From Bradyrhizobium macuxiense (GTDB lineage: Bacteria > Pseudomonadota > Alphaproteobacteria > Rhizobiales > Xanthobacteraceae), in contig NZ_VITY01000018.1 of assembly GCF_007993935.1 (NCBI RefSeq), forward strand, positions 112,500 through 176,499: a DNA stretch of 64,000 bases. Reading direction: 5' to 3'. Below the pieces are notes generated by a model. That model worked only from the letters and a program-made list of their open reading frames with translations, was not told the origin of the DNA and searched no databases. The position numbers were made by a program, and so were the translations under genes. Positions 52,753 to 61,194 of this stretch are shown here, piece after piece. The first letter of the stretch is position 1; the number at the start of each line of letters is the position of its first letter.

Positions 52753-54459
52753 ATGATGGGAAGTCGCGTTTCAGTTGATGCGGGACTTGGGCTGGTTGCC
52801 TTGAGCGCGATGGCGTTTGGCGCTGCAATTGCCCTGTTTCACTGCATCGATCCCGCAGCTGCCGCGGACCGGCGTGCGCCATCCGCCTCCTCCGGCGTCT
52901 TCGTCAGCGAGATGAGCGACGTCCAGCGCGTCAGGGTGACGGTCAACAAGTCACGTACCTTCAGGGTCGACACGGCATTTTCGACGATCGTGGCTGGTTC
53001 GCCTGATATCGCCGACGTCAAGTCGCTTAGCGACCATCTGATCTATGTCCAGGGCAAGAAAACCGGCACCACCAACGTCATCCTGTTCGACAGCGGGATG
53101 AAGCAGATCGGCATCCTGGATGTCGAGGTGACACTGGATATCGGCAACCTGCAGCAGAACATCCAGAATGGTACCGGTACCCGCGGCATCAAGGTGTCCG
53201 CGTCCGAAGGCCAGGTGGTGCTGAGCGGAGTGGCCGCCGATGCGGTCTCCGCAGAGCGCGCGATGACGATTGCCCAGGGCAGCGTGCCGCAGGGCGGCAT
53301 CGTGGTCAACGCCATGAGCGTTGCTGCGCCGCAGCAGGTGATGCTCGAGGTGCGCTTCCTCGAGGTCAATCGGGCAGCGGGACGCGACCTCGGCGTGAAC
53401 CTGTATGCCGCGAACGCCAATGGCACCAACGTCGGGAACTCAGGGCTTGGCGGAGTTACGAACGCGGGGCGCGTGGCGATCGGCGGGAATTCAATAAACA
53501 GCAATCGAAACGTGACTGTTACTGGGACCAATCCATCAGTCACCGACACGACCACGACGAGTACCAATAACGTCGGTGCTTTTCCGACCGGGAGCCTTCC
53601 CGTGCTCGGAACGCTCGGAACGCTCGCCACCACCGCCGGCGGCGTGGCAGCGCCTCCGTTCGGAAGCCTGCTGACCAGTATCTTGAGGACCAGCAACGGC
53701 AGCTCCGTGGACCTGCTGATTACCGCACTGGAAACCAAGGGACTGGCCCGCCGGCTGGCGGAGCCGAATTTGACCACGCTGTCGGGTGATGCCGCGCGCT
53801 TTCTGGCCGGCGGCGAATTCCCGGTGCCCGTCGCCTCGACGCAGGTCGCGGGCTCACTGCCGACCGTAACCATCGACTACAAGAAGTTCGGCGTCGAGCT
53901 GGCTTTCGTGCCGACTGTGCTTTCGCGCGGGGTGATCAACCTCCGCGTCGAGCCCTCGGTCAGCGAACTCGATTTCTCCAACGCGGTGACCATCGCCGGC
54001 ACCACGATCCCGGCGCTGACCCGGCGCGACGCGCGCACCACGGTCGAGTTGCGCGACGGCCAGAGCTTTGCCATCGCCGGCCTGCTGCAAACCCGCAACC
54101 AGCAGGACGTCTCGCAACTGCCCTGGATCGGCTCGGTGCCGGTGCTTGGATCCCTGTTCAGCAGTAAGTCGTACCAGCAGCAGGAAACCGACCTCGTCAT
54201 CATCGTGACGCCGCGCCTCGTTGCTCCGGCCGCACCCGGCCAGCAACTGGCATCGCCGCTCGACTCCCGCCTGCCGGCCAATGACGTCGATTTCTTCCTC
54301 AACGGCCAGATGGAAGTCCGCAAACGCTACAACGACTATGTCAATTCCGGCGGCGACGTGAAGGGGCCCTACGGCCACATCATCGCGCCCGATGCGGTCG
54401 TGCGCGCTCCGCCGCCGGCGGTGGTTGTCGACCAGCCGGTCGTGAAGACGCTGAACTAG
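52753..54459 (+). CDS. cpaC: Flp pilus secretin CpaC (RcpA)
   Basis: A 568-residue outer-membrane secretin. A signal segment is followed by the pilus-specific N-domain (VNKSRTFRVDTAFSTIVAGSPDIADVKSLSDH), a BON domain (about 130-185), an insert rich in asparagine and threonine (about 220-285) and the secretin domain with VPVASTQVAGSLPTVTIDYKKFGVELAFVPT and TELVIIVTPRLV-like TDLVIIVTPRLVAP at the end. GAAGGGGATGGC precedes the ATG. In most tad loci cpaC sits between cpaB and cpaE; here it is after the minor pilins. Confidence 0.92.
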   Translation: MMGSRVSVDAGLGLVALSAMAFGAAIALFHCIDPAAAADRRAPSASSGVFVSEMSDVQRVRVTVNKSRTFRVDTAFSTIVAGSPDIADVKSLSDHLIYVQGKKTGTTNVILFDSGMKQIGILDVEVTLDIGNLQQNIQNGTGTRGIKVSASEGQVVLSGVAADAVSAERAMTIAQGSVPQGGIVVNAMSVAAPQQVMLEVRFLEVNRAAGRDLGVNLYAANANGTNVGNSGLGGVTNAGRVAIGGNSINSNRNVTVTGTNPSVTDTTTTSTNNVGAFPTGSLPVLGTLGTLATTAGGVAAPPFGSLLTSILRTSNGSSVDLLITALETKGLARRLAEPNLTTLSGDAARFLAGGEFPVPVASTQVAGSLPTVTIDYKKFGVELAFVPTVLSRGVINLRVEPSVSELDFSNAVTIAGTTIPALTRRDARTTVELRDGQSFAIAGLLQTRNQQDVSQLPWIGSVPVLGSLFSSKSYQQQETDLVIIVTPRLVAPAAPGQQLASPLDSRLPANDVDFFLNGQMEVRKRYNDYVNSGGDVKGPYGHIIAPDAVVRAPPPAVVVDQPVVKTLN

Positions 54460-54471
54460 AGGAGGCGGGAG

Positions 54472-54870
54472 ATGACCATCCGATATCTGGCACTGCTCGC
54501 CCCCTTCCTGCTCGGCGGCTGCTACGGCGTTTACGGGCATGACGAGATGGACCGCTACGTGCAGCGTTCCGACACCATCACGATGAGTGCCGGCAATGCC
54601 AAGGACGTCAACGCGGTCACGCATACGATCCACCCGTGGCCGGCCTATGTCGGCGACCGCCGGATCGCCTACGACGCGCGGCGGACGGGTGAGGCTGTGA
54701 AACGCTACGGCACCACGGCCCGGCCGGTGGATCAGCTTCCCGACATGGGCGATCCGACCAAGGCGATGGGCCAGCCGCCGCCCGTGCACACCATTCAGGA
54801 TGTCAACACAACTGGATTGGGAGCGGGGACCGGAGGGTCGGTGGCCGTCGGGGTAGGGGGCGTCAGGTAG
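54472..54870 (+). CDS. Small pilus-associated lipoprotein
   Basis: A 132-residue lipoprotein with a clear lipobox (FLLGGC, Cys at about 17). The mature region has NAKDVNAVTHTIHPWPAYVGDRRIAYDARRTGEAVKRYG, a pattern that recurs in small lipoproteins of rhizobial pilus loci, and a glycine-rich end. AGGAGGCGGGAG precedes the ATG. No CpaD homologue is visible in the locus, so this could fill part of that role as a secretin pilotin; inference only. Confidence 0.78.
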   Translation: MTIRYLALLAPFLLGGCYGVYGHDEMDRYVQRSDTITMSAGNAKDVNAVTHTIHPWPAYVGDRRIAYDARRTGEAVKRYGTTARPVDQLPDMGDPTKAMGQPPPVHTIQDVNTTGLGAGTGGSVAVGVGGVR

Positions 54871-54978
54871 CAGGTAGCTGAAGGGCCTGGCCCGCTTCTG
54901 GCACGAGCCTCAGTGTTTCGGTCGTGCCGTCTGTCTTTCGTAGGTAGTTTCGCGATGATATTTCGAATGGGGCAAGAG

Positions 54979-55545
54979 ATGCGCTGGACTTGGGGAACGG
55001 GGCGAGGATTGCATCGCCTCGTATCGGCGTTGATCTGTTGCTGCCTGGCGACCGGTCTTGGAGCCTGTGACTACACCACGCGCGAGGCGGCGATCGTCTC
55101 GCCCGTGGATCCACCGGGCGGCGACCCCGTGCAAGAGCCCACCGACGTCAAATACTATCCCTCCGATGAGCCGGTGCGGATGGGCCTCGAGCACTACAAC
55201 CGCGGCAATTACGGTATAGCGCAGCGCTATTTCAAGGACGCGGTCGAGAAATCGCCGAAGGACGTGACCGCCTGGGTCGGGCTTGCGGCGAGCTATGACA
55301 AGATCCGCCGTTTCGATCTTGCCGATCAGGCCTATGCGCAGGCGATCCGGATCGGCGGCGAGACCGTCCAGATCCTCAACGACCAGGGCTATTCGCTCAT
55401 GCTGCGCGGTAACTTGAATGGCGCGCGGCGCAAGTTCGAGAAGGCGTATGCGCTCGATCCGGGCAATCCGGTCATCGCCAACAACCTCGAGCTTCTCAAC
55501 GGCAGCCGGAAGTTCATCGAGCGGCCGCCGAACAATCAGCCGTAG
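54979..55545 (+). CDS. tadD: TadD-like TPR lipoprotein
   Basis: A 188-residue lipoprotein with a lipobox at LGAC and three TPR units (about 75-175: GLEHYNRGNYGIAQRYFKDAVEKSP, AWVGLAASYDKIRRFDLADQAYAQAI, NDQGYSLMLRGNLNGARRKFEKAYALDP). TadD proteins assist secretin assembly. Upstream ATGs at 54955 and 54967 are in frame, but 54979 gives the best signal sequence, with GGGGC upstream. It closes the locus. Confidence 0.85.
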   Translation: MRWTWGTGRGLHRLVSALICCCLATGLGACDYTTREAAIVSPVDPPGGDPVQEPTDVKYYPSDEPVRMGLEHYNRGNYGIAQRYFKDAVEKSPKDVTAWVGLAASYDKIRRFDLADQAYAQAIRIGGETVQILNDQGYSLMLRGNLNGARRKFEKAYALDPGNPVIANNLELLNGSRKFIERPPNNQP

Positions 55546-55850
55546 CAGAGGTGGCGTCTCGCTGGAACGGCGGTTTCGTTCTAATCATGCCCTCTGCGAC
55601 GGGAAGGCCGTCGTGACGAGCCTGACAAACGGCAAGCCGATCTATCGGCAAACAGTGTCGGCGCCCCGGAGCTTGAGCCCGTGTTGCGGCGCAGCCTCAA
55701 AGCTGTGAGCGATGGTTTCCGGTAGGGCGGCGGCGGCGATCGCGAGAAGGCCGAAATGAGCGAGACGCGACCGACGATTCCGGCAACACAGCCAATTGCA
55801 GCGCTTTATTCGTTATCTGAACCTGGTCCAGAACAGCTCGATGATCTCGC
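55546..55850. other. Convergent intergenic region
   Basis: About 305 bases. A 32-codon open frame (55756-55854, GAAGG upstream of ATG) overlaps the end of the opposite-strand gene by four bases; it may be a small protein but has no recognisable feature. Nothing else is supported. Confidence 0.35.
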
Positions 55851-56708
55851 TTAGTTAGAACTGCGCTTGGCGTCGGGCATCCGGGATGGCTCAGCTAATT
55901 CGTTCTGAGCCGGGCGATGCCGGAGATGCCGGATTGGCCAGATCACACTATTGATGATGTCCACTCGCTCAGCGGGCACAAGCCCCGTAGCAGGATACTC
56001 ATCCGCTCGCGGCACCCACGCCGTGCCGAACAGAATGTCCCAGAACGGAAAAACGGCGGCGAAGTTCTTGTCTCGATGCTCCAGCCGCGCCGAGTGATGG
56101 ATTCGGTGCCATTGCGGGTTGTTGATCCATGTCGCAAACCGACCGAACGGCATGCGGACGTTTAGGTGAGAACACGTATCGGGGATGAAGATGACAACAC
56201 CCACGGCTAGTGCCATGTCCGCCGGGACCCGAAACAAGATGACGATGATTGGGAGAAAGGCGTCAGACAGCACCCGCTCGAGCCAATAGTGTCGGCCGCC
56301 GGTGATGAATGTGACGGCATTCGCGCTGTGATGAAACGAATGCATCGACCAAAGGATCGGAATCGCGTGTTGCAGTCGATGGAATGCGTATTTGTAGAGA
56401 TCCACCGCAACCACGACGAATGCGAGGGAGGCGTACCACCAATAACCTTCGGTCGGTAACTCGATCCACCCAAACCCGGTATGGGCCACAATCGTGGCAG
56501 CGCATATTGCAGCCACCGGAGCCAGCATATTTTCCAGCCCGACGCTCACAATGACTGCCAGCCAATCATCACGAAACTCGGAGCGGGGAATATCTGCAAT
56601 GGGCCACCTTTTCTCCAAAAGGCGAGTGCAATAGTAAATTCCCAAGTATAAGGCCGCGTAGCCAGCCGTGCGCCCAACCGCACTATCGGTAAGAAATGAC
56701 GGGAGCAT
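55851..56708 (-). CDS. Sterol desaturase / fatty acid hydroxylase family protein
   Basis: A 285-residue integral membrane di-iron oxygenase. The histidine boxes HRLQH, HSFHHS and HRIHHS (with NPQW before it) are intact, along with four to five hydrophobic segments. Members hydroxylate or desaturate lipids, hopanoids or carotenoids. AGGGGA precedes the ATG at 56708. It is alone, next to the mobile region. Substrate unknown. Confidence 0.88.
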   Translation of the reverse strand: MLPSFLTDSAVGRTAGYAALYLGIYYCTRLLEKRWPIADIPRSEFRDDWLAVIVSVGLENMLAPVAAICAATIVAHTGFGWIELPTEGYWWYASLAFVVVAVDLYKYAFHRLQHAIPILWSMHSFHHSANAVTFITGGRHYWLERVLSDAFLPIIVILFRVPADMALAVGVVIFIPDTCSHLNVRMPFGRFATWINNPQWHRIHHSARLEHRDKNFAAVFPFWDILFGTAWVPRADEYPATGLVPAERVDIINSVIWPIRHLRHRPAQNELAEPSRMPDAKRSSN

Positions 56709-57485
56709 TTGTCCCCCTGAGGTTGAAATGCCTCATTTTTTCTTAGCTTTCGGGCGGGCGCAAGCCGTGATTTTACGGGTGTACAATTGTGGCCGTTAGG
56801 ACCGGTATGCTGTCCGTTATAGTCCGCTAGGTGAGCTTCGAACTGATTTGTACAACTTGGCCCGCGAGCGGTCGGAGCGCTCTTCGCCTGGTCTTCTTGG
56901 GATGGGTTCAGGTTTCTCCGAAAAATTGCGTCGGAGCGTAGTTCAATCTTAGAGCCGATGTCTCTTGATCATCCCTGATGAGCAACAGTCGTCTTGTCTG
57001 TGCGGCATTGAGCAGGCCCTCGAACAAGACGGAAACCGCGCGGGCCTGGACGTAAGTGTCCATGTTGATGGAACGCTGATCGAAACCGTACGACGCAAGA
57101 TGCGCCTCGATTTCCGTCGCGTCAGAAGGACCGAGTTAGTGCGTTTTGGCGTGTGTGGTGCTCGGCCTCGTCTACGAACTCAGGCGCGATGCTCGCGATA
57201 TCGATCCGGCGCTAGGCGTCCTCAATCGCCTTTTTTGATGGGGCACTAGCAAGCGATGGCGTAAAAAGGCAGTAGCGCTGGATTACCTAGCAGAGTTCGG
57301 TGACTTCGATCGCGAGCAGCTATTCGATGGCAGGCCGCGGCGCCAAATCGCCGAAGATCGCCTAGCGTAGCATGTATTAGTGGTCAAGGCGTCCACGGGG
57401 AGCAACAGGGGAGGGGAGATGGCGCCGAACCTTCAAACTCGACCGGCACGATTGTTGCGGTCAGTCCGCGGTTTGGAAGGGCCGT
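56709..57485. other. Eroded region at the edge of the mobile segment
   Basis: About 780 bases with no intact gene. Open stretches on both strands look like remnants: a minus-strand tail at 56908-57135 and a plus-strand stretch ending at 57370 with an internal TGA at 57236. A promoter for the sterol-desaturase gene must lie near 56720-56850. Confidence 0.5.
56908..57135 (-). pseudogene. Possible C-terminal remnant of an unknown gene
   Basis: The minus-strand frame from 57135 to a TGA at 56908 reads as protein-like sequence (EIEAHLASYGFDQRSINMD, then RAVSVLFEGLLNAAQTRRLLLI). The only ATG in it is at 57063, and an upstream TAA closes the frame. A related-looking stretch (RIDIASIAPEFVDEAEHHTR) continues in another frame beyond, suggesting a frameshifted gene. 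Family unknown. Confidence 0.3.
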
Positions 57486-58598
57486 TCATTGTGGCGAAGC
57501 CTCCGAGCCTAGGCGCGAGGGAGCGGGGGACAGGGGGCTGTGGATCGGACTAGCTATCCACAAGTCATGCGCCAATCGTAATGGCTCGATCGTCAGATTC
57601 GCCCACCAGGCTCTTTCGTTTCCGTGTCGATGCAACTCATGGTGATGGGCGCGGCACAACGGAACGGTGTACTCGTCGCTGGCCTTGCGGCCGAGAGCCT
57701 TGGGTTGGGCGAACTTCAAATGGTGGGCATCGCACGGACTTTGCTGGCAAACGAGGCAAGGCTGTTCGCGGACAAACAGCAGGTGGGCCTTGCTGCGTTT
57801 GCGCACGGGCTCTTTGGGAAATGCAAGCTTAGCCGTCGCGTCGCTTGGGATGTCCGCGACGGACGCAGCCGGTTTCAAGCTATCGCTTTTGTCAGGAAGC
57901 GCCTGCGGCAAGGCCGCCAACTTCTCAAGGTAGGCAGCTTCAATGATGCGGGCATCTGCCACCAAGAGGCTGTTCTTCTTAGGTAGTCCGACTTGAGCCC
58001 AGGCGAGGAGTTTGTTCTCACTCGTTAAGCAATCGAGCTCTGCCAACATCTGCCCCCTTAGTTGGGCTGATTGATCCAGGCTGAGTAGTGGGGGCCGCTG
58101 CGTAGCGCCTTTGTTTCCTTTGACGACGTCGGGCCGATTGCCAACTCGAAGCTCGGGCGGCGGATCCGTTGTGGGGGCCGGCGCATCTAAGTCGTCTTCG
58201 CCCGCGATCCCCACAAGAGCAAAGAGAGCGTAGCGCCGTGCATAAGTAAGGGCACCTCCCATCCGGTGCGGAGCATTGATGTCACTGACGGCACACACCG
58301 GCCACTCCGAAGACATCCATTCTCCGGACGAATGCGCCAGGAGCGTCGTCAAACGAACAAGGCCGGTCGTTTGGTCGATACCGGTCGTTTGAACAGTTGC
58401 TATCTCGTGGCTCCCGAGGCACTTGCGGACCAAATCTAATGCAGTTGCCAATGAGGCGTACTTGAAGCTGCGAGCCTCTTCGCGCGGAAAGACTGCAGGG
58501 ATAGTCGCAGTAAGTGCCTTCTCTGGATTGGAAAGCTCCAGCTGAGCCTTGGCTAGTGCGCTGGCAATTGCGCCGATCGTTTCGCTGGACTGTTGCAT
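57486..58598 (-). CDS. ERF-family single-strand annealing protein fused to an HNH-like domain
   Basis: A 370-residue protein. Residues about 15-150 are an ERF-family recombinase, a phage single-strand annealing protein, with FKYASLATALDLVRKCL, TGLVRLTTLLAHSSGEWMSSEWP and the family GGALTYARRYALFALVGIAGEDDLDA. After a linker, residues about 265-345 form a zinc-binding HNH-like/DUF968-type domain: CLVCQQSPCDAHH, then VPLCRAHHHELHRHG and AWW. All four cysteine/histidine pairs are present. AGGGG lies upstream of the ATG. Next to the exonuclease gene it forms a Red-like pair. Confidence 0.87.
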   Translation of the reverse strand: MQQSSETIGAIASALAKAQLELSNPEKALTATIPAVFPREEARSFKYASLATALDLVRKCLGSHEIATVQTTGIDQTTGLVRLTTLLAHSSGEWMSSEWPVCAVSDINAPHRMGGALTYARRYALFALVGIAGEDDLDAPAPTTDPPPELRVGNRPDVVKGNKGATQRPPLLSLDQSAQLRGQMLAELDCLTSENKLLAWAQVGLPKKNSLLVADARIIEAAYLEKLAALPQALPDKSDSLKPAASVADIPSDATAKLAFPKEPVRKRSKAHLLFVREQPCLVCQQSPCDAHHLKFAQPKALGRKASDEYTVPLCRAHHHELHRHGNERAWWANLTIEPLRLAHDLWIASPIHSPLSPAPSRLGSEASPQ

Positions 58599-58608
58599 GA
58601 CCGACCCC

Positions 58609-59418
58609 TTAGTTCACAACATGAAAGGTAATTGAACCGGATTTCGATCGCGTGGCCTTCAGTCCATGACCACTCGCTTCCTTGGCGTCATCTGGGACCA
58701 ACTTCTTCAACTCGGATTTTGCGGCGTCGTGCTCGAGATAAGCCGAGCGCGTGCGGTGAAAAATCCCGGCAAACTCAGCCCAGGCGTTAGAGGCATTCAT
58801 ATCGACCGATCGAACTGCTTCAATCCGAGGCCGCGGGGGCTCAATGTCGAACCGGTGAGGCAACTCGCCGGTCTCAACACAGCGCCAGAACTTCTTTTCC
58901 GCAGTCAGCAACAGGTGCTGGTATAGGGGATCGGCGGGAATGGTCATCTCAACCCACTTGCCGCCGCCGGTTATGATCGATAGCGCCGAAGTTCGTGACG
59001 CCGTGACCAACATGTTGTGCTGCAATTGCGCCATGTGCTTTTCCGCTGCGCTCTCCTCCGAGAACGACCATGGCAGCATGAACTTTGCCTCAAAAACCGC
59101 GCCGGTGCTCTCCACCATGCCGTCGAGAGTTGCCGCCATCCAACGTTTGACCGGATGAAAGATCCGCCGCTGCACTTGAGTTATGGCACGTCCGGTATTC
59201 TTCTCGTACCAATGCCGGTTGAGCTGTTCGGTTGCGGTGCCGAGTTGTACGATCAAGTTGGCTGAAAGATCCGCCGGTTCGGCTTCGCCGCGCTTCTCAC
59301 GCCAGAGACGCAGCAGGGCGGCTTCATCGTCACCCATAATTATGCGGGCGTCGGACCCTCCTACGAAACCACGGCGATCCGGTCCAAAACTAATTTGAGG
59401 CCTTTGGTGGGGAATCAT
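58609..59418 (-). CDS. YqaJ/lambda-exonuclease-type viral recombinase
   Basis: A 269-residue nuclease of the YqaJ family, which resects double-strand ends for annealing by a partner such as ERF. Conserved parts are GGSDARIIMG, LGTATEQLNRHWYEKNTG, the metal-binding D and E-x-K (AATLDGMVE then VFEAKFMLPW) and HMAQLQHNMLV. GGAG sits 7 bases before the ATG at 59418. Its stop is 10 bases from the ERF start. A palindromic site lies 29 bases upstream of the start. Confidence 0.88.
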   Translation of the reverse strand: MIPHQRPQISFGPDRRGFVGGSDARIIMGDDEAALLRLWREKRGEAEPADLSANLIVQLGTATEQLNRHWYEKNTGRAITQVQRRIFHPVKRWMAATLDGMVESTGAVFEAKFMLPWSFSEESAAEKHMAQLQHNMLVTASRTSALSIITGGGKWVEMTIPADPLYQHLLLTAEKKFWRCVETGELPHRFDIEPPRPRIEAVRSVDMNASNAWAEFAGIFHRTRSAYLEHDAAKSELKKLVPDDAKEASGHGLKATRSKSGSITFHVVN

Positions 59419-59446
59419 TGCATTCTCCGGGTGCGGAAAAGAACTT

Positions 59447-59461
59447 CAACATAAAATGTTG
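59447..59461. promoter_or_regulatory. Palindromic operator, copy 1
   Basis: CAACATAAAATGTTG, an exact 6-bp inverted repeat with a 3-base spacer, in the 75-base gap between the divergent exonuclease and HTH genes. Confidence 0.75.
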
Positions 59462-59484
59462 ATACAGGATCGCGCCGGAGTAAT

Positions 59485-59499
59485 CAACATAAAATGTTG
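59485..59499. promoter_or_regulatory. Palindromic operator, copy 2, over the HTH start codon
   Basis: A second exact CAACATAAAATGTTG, 38 bases from copy 1. The ATG of the HTH gene at 59494 is part of the palindrome, so bound repressor would block its own gene directly. Confidence 0.75.
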
Positions 59500-59739
59500 G
59501 AATTTATTTCCCCTGCTCAGTGCCGTGGAGGAAGAGCGCTCCTGGGTATAACTCAGCCTCAGTTGGCGTCGATCGCCGGTCTCGGCCTATCAACGATCGT
59601 TGATTTCGAACGGCAGCGAAGGGCCGTGTCGGAAGAGGCGGTTCGGAAAATGCAAGAAGCCCTCGAGAACGCCGGGGTCGAATTCATCCCTGAAAATGGC
59701 GGCGGGGCGGGTGTGCGCCTCAAGAAGCGAAAGCCGTAG
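59494..59739 (+). CDS. Small XRE-type HTH regulator next to the recombination genes
   Basis: An 81-residue DNA-binding protein with an HTH (GITQPQLASIAGLGLSTIVDFERQRRAVS) and a C-terminal VEFIPENGGGAGVRL tail common in rhizobial mobile-element regulators. No Shine-Dalgarno is visible: the start is in the palindrome, so the message may be leaderless. It is divergent from the exonuclease gene and probably represses both itself and that operon. Confidence 0.85.
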   Translation: MLEFISPAQCRGGRALLGITQPQLASIAGLGLSTIVDFERQRRAVSEEAVRKMQEALENAGVEFIPENGGGAGVRLKKRKP

Positions 59740-59838
59740 AAGCAACAACTTGACCGACGATGCCTGACGGCACCTGAGGAGAACAACGACAAGGTGCGTT
59801 GCCGGCGAGGCCGACTACCGATGACGACGAATGCCCAT

Positions 59839-60522
59839 TCAATTGTTGGCGTTGAAAGAGTCTCGGCTAATCCTTTTGGTCGCAAGATTTCCATTTCTTT
59901 GAGCGATTAGCTCGACCGTATATTCGTGTTCATAGTCGAACCGAAAGACGCGGTCTGCTTTCCAGGTTACGGTTGACAAGCCGAACAGTTCGCTCTCGCC
60001 GCACCAAGTTTCGCCGGTGGCGTATTTTAGAGTGAATGCTCCGCGCGGTACCTGAGTTTCGACCGTTGATCCGCCATAGAGATAAAGCGCGAGAACTGGT
60101 CTGCCGCTCGTAGCATCGTTGATCTTTACAAAATAATTGGATCCGTGCGCGGTTTTGAGGGTCAAAGTAGTTGCGTCTGGGTAATTGAAATACCGTGCGT
60201 AAAGCCCCTCATAAGGTTGCGTACGACCATTGCAAGCATCTCTGGAGCTCGGTGATGGCCCCGAAGTTGTTGCGCTCGTCATCCTCGAGGAACTGATCGG
60301 CAGAATTGTTGGTTGCCAGATCAGAAGCAGCGTGGCGCTGGCGGTGATGGCTATCAAATATCGGATGCTGTACAGGCGTCGAGTGATCCTCATCAGGGGC
60401 GACTCTGGAAGTGCCGCACCGCAATTCCCGCACCAGGGTAGCCGCCTAATGGAATAAGCGGGCACCTTGTTTTTCGTGCCGCACGATCGGCAACTAACGA
60501 ACTGATCGTCCGTCGAGGCCAC
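59839..60522 (-). CDS. Zinc-ribbon membrane protein of unknown function
   Basis: A 227-residue protein with an N-terminal zinc ribbon (SCRSCGTKNKV then WCGNCG, two C-x2-C knuckles), one membrane helix (YLIAITASATLLLIW) and a C-terminal beta-rich domain containing GSNYFVKI, LYLYGGSTVE and TGETWCGES, resembling domains that bind small ligands. GTG start at 60522, with AGGAG about 13 bases upstream. Similar zinc-ribbon-membrane-beta proteins recur in mobile regions. Function unknown. Confidence 0.72.
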   Translation of the reverse strand: MASTDDQFVSCRSCGTKNKVPAYSIRRLPWCGNCGAALPESPLMRITRRLYSIRYLIAITASATLLLIWQPTILPISSSRMTSATTSGPSPSSRDACNGRTQPYEGLYARYFNYPDATTLTLKTAHGSNYFVKINDATSGRPVLALYLYGGSTVETQVPRGAFTLKYATGETWCGESELFGLSTVTWKADRVFRFDYEHEYTVELIAQRNGNLATKRISRDSFNANN

Positions 60523-60538
60523 GACGCCGCGCTAGCTC

Positions 60539-60850
60539 CTAGAAACAATCTGTGACGCTATCGCCACCGCCCATGTCGATCGTTGTGCAGTGTAGCGCGC
60601 GGGAGCTTCTGTCGGCGGGACGTGTGGGCGTTCTAAAAGGAACACCGTACTGCGAGAGGTCCGGGAGCTTCCGCCGCACATGTTCCTCTTCGTCCTGCTC
60701 TCTGGCCCTAGTCCTTTGCCGAGCAACGTCCTCGATTGTCCATTGCAGCAATTGGTCAACTGCGGTGGACGGACTCTGCTGTGCGTGGGCAGGGAATGAC
60801 ATCGCGAGAACGATCAGGCCAACTGCGGCAAAAGCCGAATGCATGGTCAT
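60539..60850 (-). CDS. Small secreted protein of unknown function
   Basis: A 103-residue protein with a signal peptide (SAFAAVGLIVLAMSFPAHAQQ) and a charged helical segment (VARQRTRAREQDEEEHVRRKL), ending with two cysteines (ALHCTTID and VTDCF). ATG at 60850 follows AGGAG; upstream in-frame ATGs exist. No family recognised. Confidence 0.68.
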   Translation of the reverse strand: MTMHSAFAAVGLIVLAMSFPAHAQQSPSTAVDQLLQWTIEDVARQRTRAREQDEEEHVRRKLPDLSQYGVPFRTPTRPADRSSRALHCTTIDMGGGDSVTDCF

Positions 60851-60916
60851 CAAACTCCTAGATGCATGACCGTCTAACCTGTCCATCGATCGCTCCTGCG
60901 CGCGGAACGAATGTAA

Positions 60917-60944
60917 CTTAAAAGCGGTAGTCTTAAAAGCGGTA
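60917..60944 (+). promoter_or_regulatory. Direct-repeat operator upstream of the C-protein-like regulator
   Basis: CTTAAAAGCGGTA occurs twice, 15 bases apart, starting 47 bases upstream of the GTG start of the regulator. Flanking ACTT and AAGT arms give the array weak symmetry, as in controller-protein boxes. Confidence 0.65.
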
Positions 60945-60963
60945 AGTTGCTCGAAATCTCTGT

Positions 60964-61194
60964 GTGAAAAGGACTCACAAGGGGCCGCTTCGGGACGTGT
61001 TGGCGAGAAACATGCGCCGGCTTCGGGCTGCTCAGGGCCTCAGCCAGGAGACATTGGCGCACGAGTGCGGGATCAACCGTACTTATCTCAGTGGCGTTGA
61101 ACGATCTGAGCGAAATGTCTCGATCGACAACATTGCCCGGATTGCTCGTGGTCTCAAAGTCAAAGCCCACATGCTCCTTGACGATGGCGCTTAG
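60964..61194 (+). CDS. HTH regulator resembling restriction-modification controller proteins
   Basis: A 76-residue XRE protein. LARNMRRLRAAQGLSQETLAHECGINRTYLSGVERSERNVSIDNIARIARGLKV gives the HTH and the RxYLSxxERxxRNVS core typical of C proteins of restriction-modification systems. GTG start without clear ribosome site, consistent with a leaderless transcript, which is also common for C proteins. No methyltransferase or endonuclease gene is adjacent. Confidence 0.82.
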   Translation: MKRTHKGPLRDVLARNMRRLRAAQGLSQETLAHECGINRTYLSGVERSERNVSIDNIARIARGLKVKAHMLLDDGA

